Shown here piece after piece: positions 23,975-35,729 of a DNA stretch of 64,000 bases. Origin of the DNA: Pelargonium tetragonum (Eukaryota; Streptophyta; Magnoliopsida; Geraniales; Geraniaceae). Made by a program: the position numbers and the translations under genes. The notes under the pieces were generated by a model that saw only the letters and a program-made list of their open reading frames with translations, was not told where the DNA came from and did no database searches. The stretch lies in assembly GCA_036897445.1 (NCBI GenBank), contig JAYMTL010000071.1, positions 32,464-96,463 on the forward strand, read 5' to 3'. The first letter of the stretch is position 1. Each line of letters starts with the position of its first letter.

Positions 23975-24009
23975 GTATTTTCTTAGTCGCTAGGGATTTA
24001 GAGTGGGAG

Positions 24010-27000
24010 TTGCTTTTGTGTTCTTGTTCTAGTTACAGCAGAGAAAGCGTTCTTTTTCAGTGGGTTGTAAGCAAGTGAGTCCGCTTGGTATCTTCAACTC
24101 TTTTAAGTTTAGTAAAAAGCAGAGGTTTCCCGTTTCGGATTTATAGGCAGTTTTAGCAGATACTCATAATAATAATAGTAGTAGTAAGAATTCTAGGGGT
24201 TTCCAAGGCTTTTAATAAAAGTAAAAGAAATTAACAAGGAGTTTTTGTTTCTTTTTAGAATAGATTCGTGTTACTCGTTTTCTTTTTAAGTATACTTTAT
24301 TTCGATCGATCTTTGCTCTATGTTTTGGATTTCTTCTAGTTTTTTTGTAGCTATTGTATTAGTGTCTTCCTTCTATCTTATGGGTATTGTTCCTGGTAGT
24401 CTTATTCTTATGTCCCTCTCTAAAATTCTTATAGGAATTCCTGTGACTCCTATCTTCCCTAGTCAGTCTGTTAGCTTCAGAATTCTAAGGAAATCCTAAT
24501 AACTAACCAAAATTTCCTTACTAGTTTAAAAAGACTTAGGATATAGGAATATAAGTCAAAATTCCTAAGAAACTATGGTAAATCAGAACAAGGAAATTTA
24601 TTTACTCACGCGTTCCCTATTATAGTAGAAGCTTTGAATCGGTTACCTATTTTTGAGACATGGATTTCGTTATATTACTTACTATCTATTAAAAAAGGCT
24701 TAATTAGTGCTAGCTCCCAAGTGTAATTTAGTCAGGGAAGACAAGTCCCGGGTTTACTATAACCTTAAACCACTAAGCCTAGAAGGAAAGCTAAAGGCAA
24801 CGCAAGTTGGGGCTGCCAGAACTTAAAAGGGAATAAAGGAGGATTTCTTAATCTTAATGAATAGGACAAAGAAAATAAAGTAAGGAGTTTGCCTTAAAGA
24901 GAAGTTAAAAATTATTAACTGAATGGACTGGAATTAACCTAGTCTTATACTACGAAACCCTTGCGAATTCGAGAATAGTCCCGGCATGCGGTAATATACA
25001 CATGTAAATTCTAAGAAGGATCTAGTAAGAACATAAAGCTTAATCCCATTCTAAAACTGCAAGAGCCTAGAGTCAAAGGACCCCTCTTAATACTTGGGGC
25101 AACTAAGTTACCCTACAAGATAAAGATAAAGAAATATACCCTTGGATATTGCCGTATTTCCACTTTTCTGTTCTAAGATGTTTAGCACACTTTCTTTAAA
25201 ATTTATTTGTAAAGAAAACGAAAAAAAACACTTTCCAAGTATTGTAAGTTAAACTTTCTTACTTTATTTTATTACTTTAGGTATACTTTACAAGATCCTG
25301 TGTCTCCCTACCTATTTATCTAGAATTTCTTAGAATTGTGACAAACTATCCTTCCTATTGGTATTAAGGAATACCCCTTAATCTACAAGGAAATCCTTTA
25401 TAAGATCTCTAGAGGTTTGATATATGTAAACTTTTGAAGCATATCTTTCTATACAAGTAGGGGGCTTCATTAACCATTAACTAATAAACAAATTAGAACG
25501 TCCTAAAATCTCGAGTACTGTAAAGGAAAAACAACTATCACGATACCCAACCTAAAGGATTTAAAACAAATTTGAATATTCCAGAGGCACGCATCCCTAA
25601 GAAATTCCTCTGTTTCAAAGAAATTCTGCTTAGCAAAGCCTACCCTCTTCGTCCATTTACTGTGTTCCCTCTTTTAAACGGCAACACATTTAGATATAGA
25701 ACTTTTTTTACCTAAGCATAGATCCCAATCACAAGCAATTGTCGAGTAATTTAAATATATCTGCACTCATCATGGGGAATTCTTAGGGCTTAGGTATCCC
25801 GGTAACGGCCATTTTACGGGAATTTCCTAAAGGATTAACCTTATTAACTTGTAACTACTAACTAAGGATAACAAAAAATCCGGATTGATGATAACAACAC
25901 TAAAGTTATTCTCTAATCTTCCTTTATATATTTCTGTTCGGGTACCTTTTAAGGTGATTTTACTATTTTTTTCATTGTTATAGCCCAGCTTTAATCAAAA
26001 TTATATCCCGTAAAACCTATAAATGTAGGATAACCCAACTCCTTACTTTTTAAGAGTTACCCAGCTCCTTTAACTCTTATGGAATAAACTTTTTTAGGTA
26101 TTACGCAAAAATTTTCCAACAAAGACTAACAAATAACCAATACGGATTCATTTGAACAACCCTCAAGTAAGAGCTTGCCAGTTGGGAGGGGTTTTTTAGT
26201 CTTTTATAGCCCTTTTTTCATTAGAGTTTTAGAAAAATAGGATAGCACTTTAGCCTTAGTTTTATAGACTTTTTTTACTTCATTTACTTACTGGATCGGG
26301 AAACCCTTATCCTAACGCTGTCATTTTTGTTTGTATCCATCGCTAAATGCAGTTATCTGCGTCAACTCCTATTTCACCTTTCTCTATTCTATACTATCTA
26401 TAATTAACCTCCTATCTTATCTCTAAAAAGAGCCTGCCAGTAAATACTAGAATTCAGAGACTAACTGTTAGAACGCTCCTTACAACACCTATACCCTTAA
26501 TACAATACAAGTAAAAAAGGGGCTTCTCCTTCGGCCTCTGTGAATTGTGCAAATCTATCCTAAAGCAAGTTGCCGGGGGCTTCTAACTCTTTCAAAAGTA
26601 AATGGGACTTAATTTAATCAAGTGTCAGGGGTCCCTGTCTCAAAGCTGGTGCTGCCAAAAGTATGCTACTTACCTTTCTGCGGAACTGGTATTGTATTAT
26701 TTATTATATCTGATTTAACAACTAAAAAAGGGTACTTTTACTTATTCGTTTAACCCAGCACCGGGGTTTGCTGAAGTTCGAGATAAGGGTTCGTTACCAT
26801 ACATTAATTTAACGGGTAATTTTGCTGAAATAGCAGAGTCCAAGGTCCCGCCTACTAAAGTGGATAAGCATTTATCTTAAAAAAAAATTTTAGATTTCAC
26901 AGCATCCAAAACGCCCGGAAATCCGCGAAAAAAGGATAAAGGTAAGGAGGGGGGTCCCGCTTGCACTCGATTAAGACAAAGGTACCCTATAGTTCAGTTC

Positions 27001-30000
27001 TACTAGGAAATTTATTTAAATAATTGTAGGAATTCCAACCAAAAAAGTAGAGTAATATAATAAAGTGTAGCTGACCTTAACAAGATAAGAGCCCCACTAA
27101 ATAGACGTCAAACCCCGGCCATAAGAAACATTTTCAGTTTAAGAGATTTAAAAATTTTGTCATCTTTGAGTGTCCTGGATTATAAGTGTATGCCCCTTTT
27201 GTATGAGAAACAGTGCTCGTACATAATGTTTCCCCCAGAGCTAGACGCTTAGCGTAATATTATATAGGCATATTCTGGGGTTTTGCTTTAGATTATATAT
27301 CTTGTCTTGTTTAAAAAAGAAGGTAGATTCTCTTACCGTTTCAGGATAGTGGAATTTCTGAAGTTTCCCGTAGAATAATGAACAAGTCTCCGTGTTTTAG
27401 GGCGCGTAAGTGGACTTTATTTTACAGAAATTCTTTATGAGTGTATATCCTTCTAGGAATTTTCATTTTTCTAAGACAAAAGGGACTCCTACTCTTGGCC
27501 TTGTATATGTTGAAAAAGAGAGTTAACTAGATATCAATTTTATCGGGTATTTCACAAACAAAGTGTCTAATACCTTTAGCAAGGACTAATCCTAATTAGG
27601 TAGCATAACACACGCTTGGCGGCAAATCTTCTACAAATGAAAATTAGCATAGGATCCTGGATAAGTCTATAGTTAAATTCTTATGTCAAAAGAGCTTTCC
27701 TAGTTATAGGGGTTCTTTATTAACTATTAAAAAGTCCAGAGTCTTTTTTTTGTTCCTTTTTTTAACTTCTTGGTAATTTTTTTACAAGGTATTAAATAAA
27801 AAGAGTGTCTAAAGTCTGTTATAGAAAAAGGATTTAATTCATAAGTATTGTGTATATTAGGGCCTTTAGATATTTTATCTACAAGTTTATGTTCTTAATC
27901 TTAACGGGCTCCTTTTTTATTAAATTAAATAAGTAAGGCAGAGATTCTAATCCCAAGGTATACAAATAGGAACTCCCCTGCTAACAGGACAATCCCTTAA
28001 ATAAAGCACCCAGAAATTGAGTACGAGATACCCGAGTAACCTTTGATTAACAGACTAGCTGAATTACTTTGTACTTAGAACTTCCGAGGAAAAGCTTGAG
28101 TCATCCCCCTTTTAAGGTAAGGGCTTTTAAACCTGATTAAAGACCCCGAGATAGGAACTTGTGATATGTCAAATAAAATGTCGAGTTTACGTGCCAGACT
28201 GAAGTGGGATTTGCGGTATACTTTGTAAGTACTTTTTTGGGTATCCCTGGATTTCCAGGAGTAACGAGTATGAGAGTTTTAAGCGAGTCTTTTGAGCAAG
28301 CAATAAGCATAAAAAGGGCCTGAGTATAGCTATAATTCAGAAAAAACTTAACCTGATAAGAAGGGAATCCAAAGTTGAAGCTTAGCTTATTTCGCAATAA
28401 AGTGAGGAAACCCCTAATTTTATAAGGAAGGGTGCTCTTTTAAAACCACCTAAGTATCCCGTGCGTATGGGACTGACCTACGAATTTCTGGAGTTCTTTA
28501 TATTTATGGAAGGCTCTGTACTAAACAAGGGGTGAATCGAAGAGTTAGAAGGAAACCTGTGTACACTACAAGTAAACAACCCGGCAAGTAAAAAGAGCTT
28601 AATTAAGACGAGTTAGGCAAAGAATAAATGAAATAAGTTCTATAAATAGAATATCCTTTTTCTTAAAGGCCGGATCCAAGCTATATCCTGGTGTATGCAC
28701 GGGGCCTCGAGGGGAATTTCCTACTCATTTTTATTTCTAGATTAGGTACTCCTTCCTAAAAGTGAATTTGTATAGTGGTTTTTCAAACTTAACAGAGCTC
28801 ATTAGTCTGACATTCAGTAACCTAAATTTGTGGAGATTCTAATCATAACTAAATTAAATACTAAAATTTTATCTAACAGAGTAAGGGACTACTTTCTTAT
28901 AATGTAGATTCTCATCTCTCGACTTAATATAAAACTCCTTAGATTATATAAAGTTTTTTTGTAGGGGCAAATCCTTTTTTGAAGCCATTACATTAGCTTA
29001 ATTTATCTTATCAGGAGAGGAATCCCTTTGGTTTAATCTTGACTTAGCAGTTTATATAATAAATCTCAAATTTCCGTTTATTAAGTACTTAAAAACCCTT
29101 TGCAAGGGACCCTACTAGTTTGAGGTAAGTATATCATGTTTGTCTAATTAGGAGAGAGCTAATTTTATTCACATTTTAAAGCTACGGGATCCTAAAAGGT
29201 TTTTTCTCTCAACCAGCTTAGAGAGTTCCAAAAAGAATCTGATTTAAAATAAGTTCTTTCTCAATATAATAGAGTTTCTACTTTCCAGCGACAACCCCTG
29301 TTATGTGTTTATAAGTAAAGTTAGATAAAACTATTCTAAGGCTTTTACTAGGAATTTTTTTAGCTGAGTTTACGTTATAGCTAGTAAGTATAATTAAGCA
29401 GTAACCCATTGGACTAGCTTTTTCTTATAAGTTATTCTCGGTAGTAAGCTTGAACGTAGCAAGTTTTTAGTAAAGATTAACTACTATTTAATACTACTGT
29501 AAATTTCTATTTTTTCAGAGTAACCTCTAGTATTTAGGTACAAAAAATTGGATTTAACACCAATATCATTATAGTAAAAGTAAAAGGTCATTTAGTCCAG
29601 CCATTGAATTTTCCTTATCTATTTGGAATTAGAAAAACTTTCTGCTAGTCATCAAGTAAAGGCTTTAACAATTACTTTAATCCACTAAATTTTAACTCCT
29701 TGCTTTCAACCCAGAATTTGTAGTCCAAAGAGGTATTTCCCACATATAATATATATAATCAAAAGTTCTTAGTACGTCATTTTTATCCTTTTTTAGAACT
29801 TATTAGGGCCTCGCCAGATTCTTTAGTAATATTGTTGGTTATATCAATAAATACTAATCATACGTATCCAGGTTAGGTGGGTTATTTATTATCCATGCCT
29901 AATCTTAGATAAAAAGGGGAAGCTATAAGATTAATACCCCACGGAAATTGAAAAGTATTGGAACCAGTCAATAGCATAGGGTCATGTAACTTCTTCAAGC

Positions 30001-30965
30001 TGCGCAAAAATGAATATTAGATTAGAGAATTTCAGTAAATTGGGGAAAACAAGCCCCACTTCTATACTATAACTGCAATTGTCCTATCGTAAACAACTCT
30101 AGTCTCCTCACTTCTTGTGCATACCCTCTTTCTTAATACTCATACCTAAACCTTTCCTAGGAGTCAGACCTCTCTTGGTTGTACCTATGGCTATACCTTT
30201 TATACTGTTAATCTGACTCCCATTAAAGAAAGTCTTAAGAGCTGGACCTGTCTTACGGAAAAACCACGAAAAATAAAGGAAGATTTTGACTTTAAAACAG
30301 AAACAGAATTTCGCTAAACTTCCCCTCTATTTATCTTATTAATACTAAGTTCTATTGGAAAACTCTTGGGTTATCTATGACTGAGATTAGATATTTGATA
30401 GATAGGTCCTAAGAATCTGAGTTCCTTGGAGGATTTATGCTTAACTCTTGTAAATGAAAAGCTTTTTCTTTTTACAATTGAGGCGGAACTTATTCTTATA
30501 AAAAGAGGTATGGGTCCCGGTTAAGCCAGCGCTTTGTTTCTTTCATATAAAAAAAGCTTCTTTTGTCTAGATAAGTCGACCAAAATAAAAGGAAGTTCTA
30601 ATAATCGGTTGGTAGGCATGCCTTTTCAAGTAAATTGAACTCAATATAGGAATATCCTCAGCTTAATTTCAGTATAAGATAAGAGTAGTTTTCAAAGAGT
30701 TTCTTATTAAGCTTTGTAGAAAGGGGTTGCCTAATTTACTTGCCAACAAAGAAATTCTAAAGGCGCAAAGGGTAAGCTAATGAAAGAAATAGGGACCTGT
30801 TCGTTTTTTCGTGCTAGGTAATTTCCTCGCTCCGTAAAAAAGGAACTCCTAAAGACTTAGCACTGTCAAGAATTAAAAAGGATATTGAAAATAAGAGCAA
30901 GAAAATATATAAGTATAAGAATAAAACTATAAGTGTTAGTATTAATGCCTTATTGGGGGACCCTA
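24010..30965. other. 7 kb with no gene recognised
   Basis: 24.0-24.5 kb is T+G-rich on the plus strand and 30.06-30.24 kb is C+T-rich. A possible weak T-arm-like word (ATTCTAATCCC) lies at 27943-27953 and a 10-bp palindrome CCTAATTAGG at 27591-27600. Otherwise only islets are seen. Confidence 0.45.
28246..28259. other. GC islet forming a 6-bp hairpin
   Basis: CCTGGA and TCCAGG around TT. This is one of the more GC-rich examples of the dispersed micropalindromes. Confidence 0.5.
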
Positions 30966-30981
30966 CTTAATTACATTACCT
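30966..30981 (+). repeat. Dispersed 16-mer family
   Basis: An exact copy preceded by a GC islet (GGGGGACCC) and followed by TTTCATTATC. The next copy is 192 bases downstream in the same orientation. Confidence 0.7.
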
Positions 30982-31157
30982 TTCATTATCTATTCTCACG
31001 AATTCTTATATTAAAAAGTTTCTTAAAAGTATTTAAAGTGTACTTTCGGTTAATAGAGTGAGGGGGTTCTTTATGATGCTAAGGTTTTCCTATCCGGCAG
31101 CGAGTTGTTGCTTTTTTAGGATACTCCGGGTGGGGTAGGAAACTTATTGTACCCCCC

Positions 31158-31173
31158 CTTAATTACATTACCT
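31158..31173 (+). repeat. Dispersed 16-mer family
   Basis: An exact copy directly abutting a run of seven C (31152-31158). It shares CTTAATTACATTACCTTT with the 30966 copy. Confidence 0.7.
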
Positions 31174-32334
31174 TTTGCTATAGTTTATAACAACGGGAGA
31201 TCCCTCACAGGGGGCTTTTCAACAAGAAATCCTTCTGACTTAATATTAGGAGTTCCCCTAGTATATAAAAAACTCTGACAAGATAACATATCCACATCCT
31301 GACTTAGGAAAAGAGTACTTCTTTAATACCACCTTTTAGTATTTCATATCTACATTCGAATTTTTTAACTATATATATATTATTAAAATTTCGAGGGGCA
31401 AAGCTTCATAAAGAGGGGGCTCTCCAGTTACTCTCAAAATTAAGGATAGAGTATGATTTTTTTAATTACTACAATGAAAGGGGCTCCAAACTCACGTAAA
31501 CCTATAAGTCTTTTTGTATCTTCCAGATTTGTGCCCTATTTTTAAAAGCCTATACTTAACTTTCACCCGAAACCCTTAGTCTCTAGTATATAATGTAATG
31601 TAGAAAAAGAGGTTTTAGCCAAACTAGCAGGGATTCTCTAAGTAAGTCCTAAGTAAAGTATAGCAGCTTTAAAGGTTTTAGAATAGACTATTAAAGATAC
31701 AGAGTCTCAGAAAGCCCGGGATTACAAGGGATTACTAACTAAAGAAATGAGTATATAAGTTTCTTTTTCTGTAGGTAGAGTAGAGAAAGAAAGCACCCTT
31801 ATTAATTATACGCATACCCGCGAGAGAAACCAAATAAGGGAAAATCGCTTAGATAAAGGAATGTATTATCCTTCTATTCTATAAGTAAGTTATTAAGTGA
31901 AATCGGTCATCTATTAGTATCCTATTTCGAGCAAGTTTACATCCGGTAGAGTGCGAGTCATTTAGATTGGTGGGGTACTAAGAGAGCTAAACTAAAGTTT
32001 ATGGGTTTACAGGTTTCTGATTCTAGATAGTAGACAAGTAATTCTAAAAACATAGTAAATAATATTTACCCTAAGAGTCTTAAAGGGCAAGACATTAAGA
32101 GTTGGATTCCGGAAGTTTAAGCAGAAGCGGCTGGGTAACTATAAAATAAAGGAGTTGCCTCTTTTGTACTCATTTGGTTTTGCAAAAAGGATCCCGCAAG
32201 ATACAATATATTAGTAAGAGAAAGAAGAATTATGAACGCACTTTTAAAGTAGAGTATATAGCAAACTTTTCATTTTAAATTAGAAAGTACACACTACACA
32301 AGGATGCTAGTAACATTAAATTTAGAGAAAACCC
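31174..32334. other. No gene; short AT dinucleotide run
   Basis: A TA-rich run lies near 31369-31384. Nothing else stands out between the opposing 16-mer copies. Confidence 0.45.
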
Positions 32335-32350
32335 AGGTAATGTAATTAAG
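32335..32350 (-). repeat. Dispersed 16-mer family, inverted
   Basis: The reverse complement is an exact copy of CTTAATTACATTACCT. It lies 1.2 kb from the 31158 copy in the opposite orientation. Confidence 0.7.
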
Positions 32351-33282
32351 AGTAAAGTTCTATTGTCCTTGATTCCGACAAAACAAAATCGAATGCTTGT
32401 CACCGAGTTAAAAGTTTAAACTAATATCGAGGAAGTCTTTGGATTTATACTACTGTTAAATTTTACGATCCAATATCTAAACTGACAAGGGCCTCCTAAA
32501 TGTATAAGAAGAGTAGGTAAGTACTGAATTATACACTTGACAACAAAGCTTACATAACAGCCAATAGGTGAGCGGGGCTAACTAAGCGGAAAACACAATG
32601 CAGGACAAGACTCCTATATAGACTTCCTTACTTTCTTTCAAGATTAGTAACAAGAGTCGATAAAGTTATAAAAGCGGGGGGTATATGATCCCGAAAAAGT
32701 CAGTTTTCGAGTAATTATACATATCAAAATTTTTACTATAACTAGGCTTTTTTAAAAATGAGAAGTTCCACCTTAAGTACTAAATCTGAGAAATTTGTAT
32801 TGCAAGCTTCTTGATGAAGTAGATACGGATAAAATCCTGTTGCAGAGATTGGAGTTACAGTATTTCTAGAATGCAAGGATTCCCGACTCTTCTCATCTCA
32901 CAGCACTCCATTTGATTTGATATACATTTTAGACTTTCTTTTTCGAAAGAGTGCCCTTTCCTTACATACATATAAGGTACTCTTTATTAGTCCTTCTACT
33001 AGCTATTCCTGCAAATTCCCTTTAAAGTGCCTATCCGCCGCGCTATGGATCTCCTATATTTTAGTTACTTCGTCAAGAATATAGTAAAGCCGGGCTTTTG
33101 CTCTAGGTATACAGAAAAAAGTTCCTTATATAATTAAGTGTCTACTTTTAATCTAGAAATTCCTTACAAGTCAACTAGAAGGAACCCCCTATGAGAGGAT
33201 TACCTCTGAAAAGTTACTTAGAATCAAAGGCATCCTAATTGGCTCCAGTTAACTAAATACAAAAAACAAAAAAAAAATTTTT

Positions 33283-33381
33283 AATACTTATTAGGTTTGA
33301 ACCTATGACCTTGGGGCTTTCAGAACAAGCCTTTCCTTAGGCATTTTCTTAAGCGCCTATTTAACAAGGCTACTAAGTACC
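33283..33381 (-). tRNA. Class-II-like tRNA element (Leu or Ser type), possibly degenerate
   Basis: On the minus strand the outer ends GGTACTT and AAGTATT form a full 7-bp acceptor stem with two G-U pairs. Inside it come AG, a D-arm-like segment (TAGCC...GGC), a segment containing CTTAAGA flanked by AGGCG and TGCCT, and a hairpin with stem GGCTT/AAGCC and loop GTTCTGA, which fits a long variable arm. Next is CAAGGTC and a T-arm ATAGG-TTCAAAC-CTAAT with one A-A mismatch, then discriminator A. Read this way, CTTAAGA would be an anticodon loop with UAA (Leu), but the loop would be 10 nt, three too many. If the V-arm hairpin were instead the anticodon arm, the anticodon would be UCU. Directly downstream on this strand is a run of ten T (33268-33277), which resembles an RNA polymerase III terminator. 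The arms in the right order make chance unlikely, but the irregular anticodon arm leaves function open. Confidence 0.38.
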
Positions 33382-34010
33382 CCCAGGAACAGCCCCATAT
33401 AGGGGTCTTAAACTATAGAGCTGCAGTGAATACATATATTCAGGTATTAAGTAAAAAGCTCTCAAGATAAAATATTAAAAAAAAATTAGAAAGGATCCAA
33501 TACACTAATTAGGAGGGTTATATTTATATACAGTATAAAAGGACTCTTAATACAGAGCCTCCGTGTATCAAGAACGGGCATAGAACAGGTTAGCAATAAT
33601 ATGGAATAAGGAAAGGGCTTTTCTAGTATGATAACGACGTTATTGCTCAGAGCGTTTAATGGACTCCCTACTATATGTTTCTCCTTTTCAAAACTGCTGT
33701 TATAAGCCTTTTGTGTTTATTTCTAAGGGAGAGTGTATATCACACCTCGGAAGTATGGATCTAAGCTTATGCTTATTAGGGATTACAAAAGAAAGATAAC
33801 CCTAAAGTAAAGCGTATACCCCAGTTATACTAGAAACAAGTATCGGGATATGTCTTACAATTAACAAGAGGTACTCAACATATCTGTTTCCTCAAATCTA
33901 ATAAGGGATTAATCTGACTATACTTTAAAAAGTAGTTGACTAGTTAGCCTTGGATCTTTTGAGAGAAGAGAGTCTATAACTATAAAGAAAGGAAAGGAAG
34001 TCAATAAGCA

Positions 34011-34058
34011 GAGATTAGAACCTGTATCTTACTCCTGTACTCCGGTTAAGGCGTTTTT
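34011..34058 (-). repeat. T-arm-like dispersed element, copy 5
   Basis: The plus strand reads GAGATTAGAACC, followed by TCCTGTACTCC and GTTAAGG. This parallels the 63318 copy (GGGATTAGAACC, TTCTGTAACC, TTAAGG). The T-stem is imperfect. Confidence 0.3.
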
Positions 34059-34729
34059 AAGGGCAAGGAATTTCCTGTAAATGAAGTAAAGTTAAAGAGG
34101 TTCTTTCCAGTTGTTGTATAGCGTAAATAGGTATACTCAACAGACTTTATAGCATTAACCTTCCGCGGGATTCCGAGGAGAATCATTACTATACCTTATA
34201 AGGCGGACTCCTTTTTCAGTATCAAACAGTAGCTCGAACTCTTTTTTGGTCATTAAAAGACAAAGGTGTACAAGTAGTGTAAAGTAATAGTCCCTTATAG
34301 CTTATAGTAAATAGCAGGACTAGCCCTTTTTTCTGGTCAAGGTAAGTATCTAAAAAATTTCAATAAGTTACAGTTCCTAAAAAAAGATGCAATTAAGTGT
34401 TATAATATAGGGGCTTCAGTTGAGCAAACAGAAATTCACAATTCATACGAGGGATTCTCTTTTTTGTGTATCGTAGGGTTGCTTTTTATTAATGTTTTTT
34501 AGGAACGACTCTCGAATACCGAGTCTTTTTAAAACTTAGGTAGTATTTATAATATTTTGAAGCAGATACGGAATTTGAAATGTATTAACGGGTTAACTTC
34601 CTTAGTTCTCATATGGAATAGTCGCGATCTAGATAAATCAAACTGTAACAGAATAACCCTAAAGTCAATAAGTAAAAAGGGTACTCCTGGGAGACTTTCC
34701 AAGTGGATTTCTTGTCTAATTAGAAAGAA

Positions 34730-34794
34730 GCATATTTGAACCGCAGACCTTTGGATTATAAGTAGTTTACTCTAGTTTCACAAGCTTGTCAGTT
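34730..34794 (-). pseudogene. Ile/Met-like tRNA element, incomplete
   Basis: On the minus strand a D-arm (GCTT/GAGT with wobbles, loop GTGAAACTA) is followed by CTTATAA, an anticodon loop with UAU (Ile). Then come the typical AAAGGTC variable region and a T-stem 5' half plus loop (TGCGG TTCAAAT, 34734-34745). The anticodon stem does not pair well, and the T-stem 3' half and acceptor stem are absent. It lies 860 bases from the Gln-like element and 1.3 kb from the class-II-like element, all on the minus strand. Confidence 0.22.
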
Positions 34795-34992
34795 TGTAAA
34801 CATCCAAATCACACACTCTTTTTTTACAGGGTTTTCTGGAAAAAGAAGTTTATAATAGAGATATTATTGTGTAGCCGAAGGGGTCTCTAAGAGTAAATCT
34901 AAGCCCTATTTTTAAGGGGTTCCTTTTTAAGATATAATAAAGAATACAGGAACTCGGTAAAACTTTTCTAGGGTGTGCTCAGTAGAATAAAG

Positions 34993-35022
34993 GAAACCTT
35001 TTAGCTAGCTAAAAGAGGTTTC
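34993..35022. other. 14-bp inverted repeat with a 2-nt bulge
   Basis: GAAACC plus TTTTAGCT pairs with AGCTAAAA plus GGTTTC, with two unpaired bases (GA) on the right arm. There is no loop at DNA level, so this is a cruciform-type palindrome. Confidence 0.65.
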
Positions 35023-35651
35023 GGTTTAGCACTAGAAGTAAAGCTGTTTTTATAAACAGGAAGATCCTAAAAAGAACATATTGCTACTGGGATACGCCAT
35101 AAGCTAGACGGATCCTTTAGTTTTTATGCTTATACAAGCTAAGAAAGAAAAATAATGAATATAATAAGGTACTCGAATTTCGCGGACGGCTATAAGTTTT
35201 ATAGGATCCAAATCCCCCGATGAGGTTAAATATATTAGCAGGACTCTTTTTAGTAGGAAATCTTGGCTTCTCTTGGAAATGGAAAACCCAAAGCACAAGT
35301 CTAAAGTCTAAGGCAGGCGGGTCTCCTAAACTAGAGATCCAGCAGCAGATCCAAAAGGAAAATCATTCACGAAAAGAAATAAGACCTCTTCTCAAATTTT
35401 TCTATATGCAAGTTTCTATCTGAGGGAACATAAAGGTTTTATCTAGCTGGCGGGGTAGTTGTATTTACAGTTCTAAACTAAACTGGACTTCCTATAAAGT
35501 TACCCCTAAAAAGAAAGAAAAGTTAACCTCGGAAGCTAAACTAAAAACTCCTTGCGGAGGGTTAATAAAAAGGCAGTGCTAGAAAATTGAATTTCTAATA
35601 TAGTAAACCAAAATTCCTTTTTTGCTACAATGCCAAATTTCTAAATTCTTG

Positions 35652-35729
35652 GACTTCTATTTTCGAACCCACGACTGGCGTCTCAATTACACCGCGTTTT
35701 GCCGATCGTAAACTTGGTTAAAAGGAGTC
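35652..35729 (-). pseudogene. Gln-like tRNA element with a broken T-arm
   Basis: On the minus strand the ends GACTCCT and AGAAGTC pair at six of seven positions. The anticodon arm is complete: stem GGTGT/ACGCC (5 bp with one wobble) around the loop AATTGAG, which gives UUG, the Gln anticodon, although position 33 is A rather than U. The segment before it (TAACCAAGTTTACGATCGG) resembles a Gln-type D-arm but is about eleven bases too long. The variable loop AGTC and the T-stem 5' half plus loop (GTGGG TTCGAAA) are typical. The 3' half of the T-stem is missing: only AT lies between the T-loop and the acceptor strand. Either it is a decayed tRNA or it is completed at the RNA level. A decayed copy is the simpler reading. 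Confidence 0.28.

Noticed and set aside
26641-26760. atp9-like glycine-alanine peptides (AGAA, GTGIVLF)
   Set aside because: The two pieces are in different frames and the rest of subunit c, including the conserved acidic helix, does not follow.
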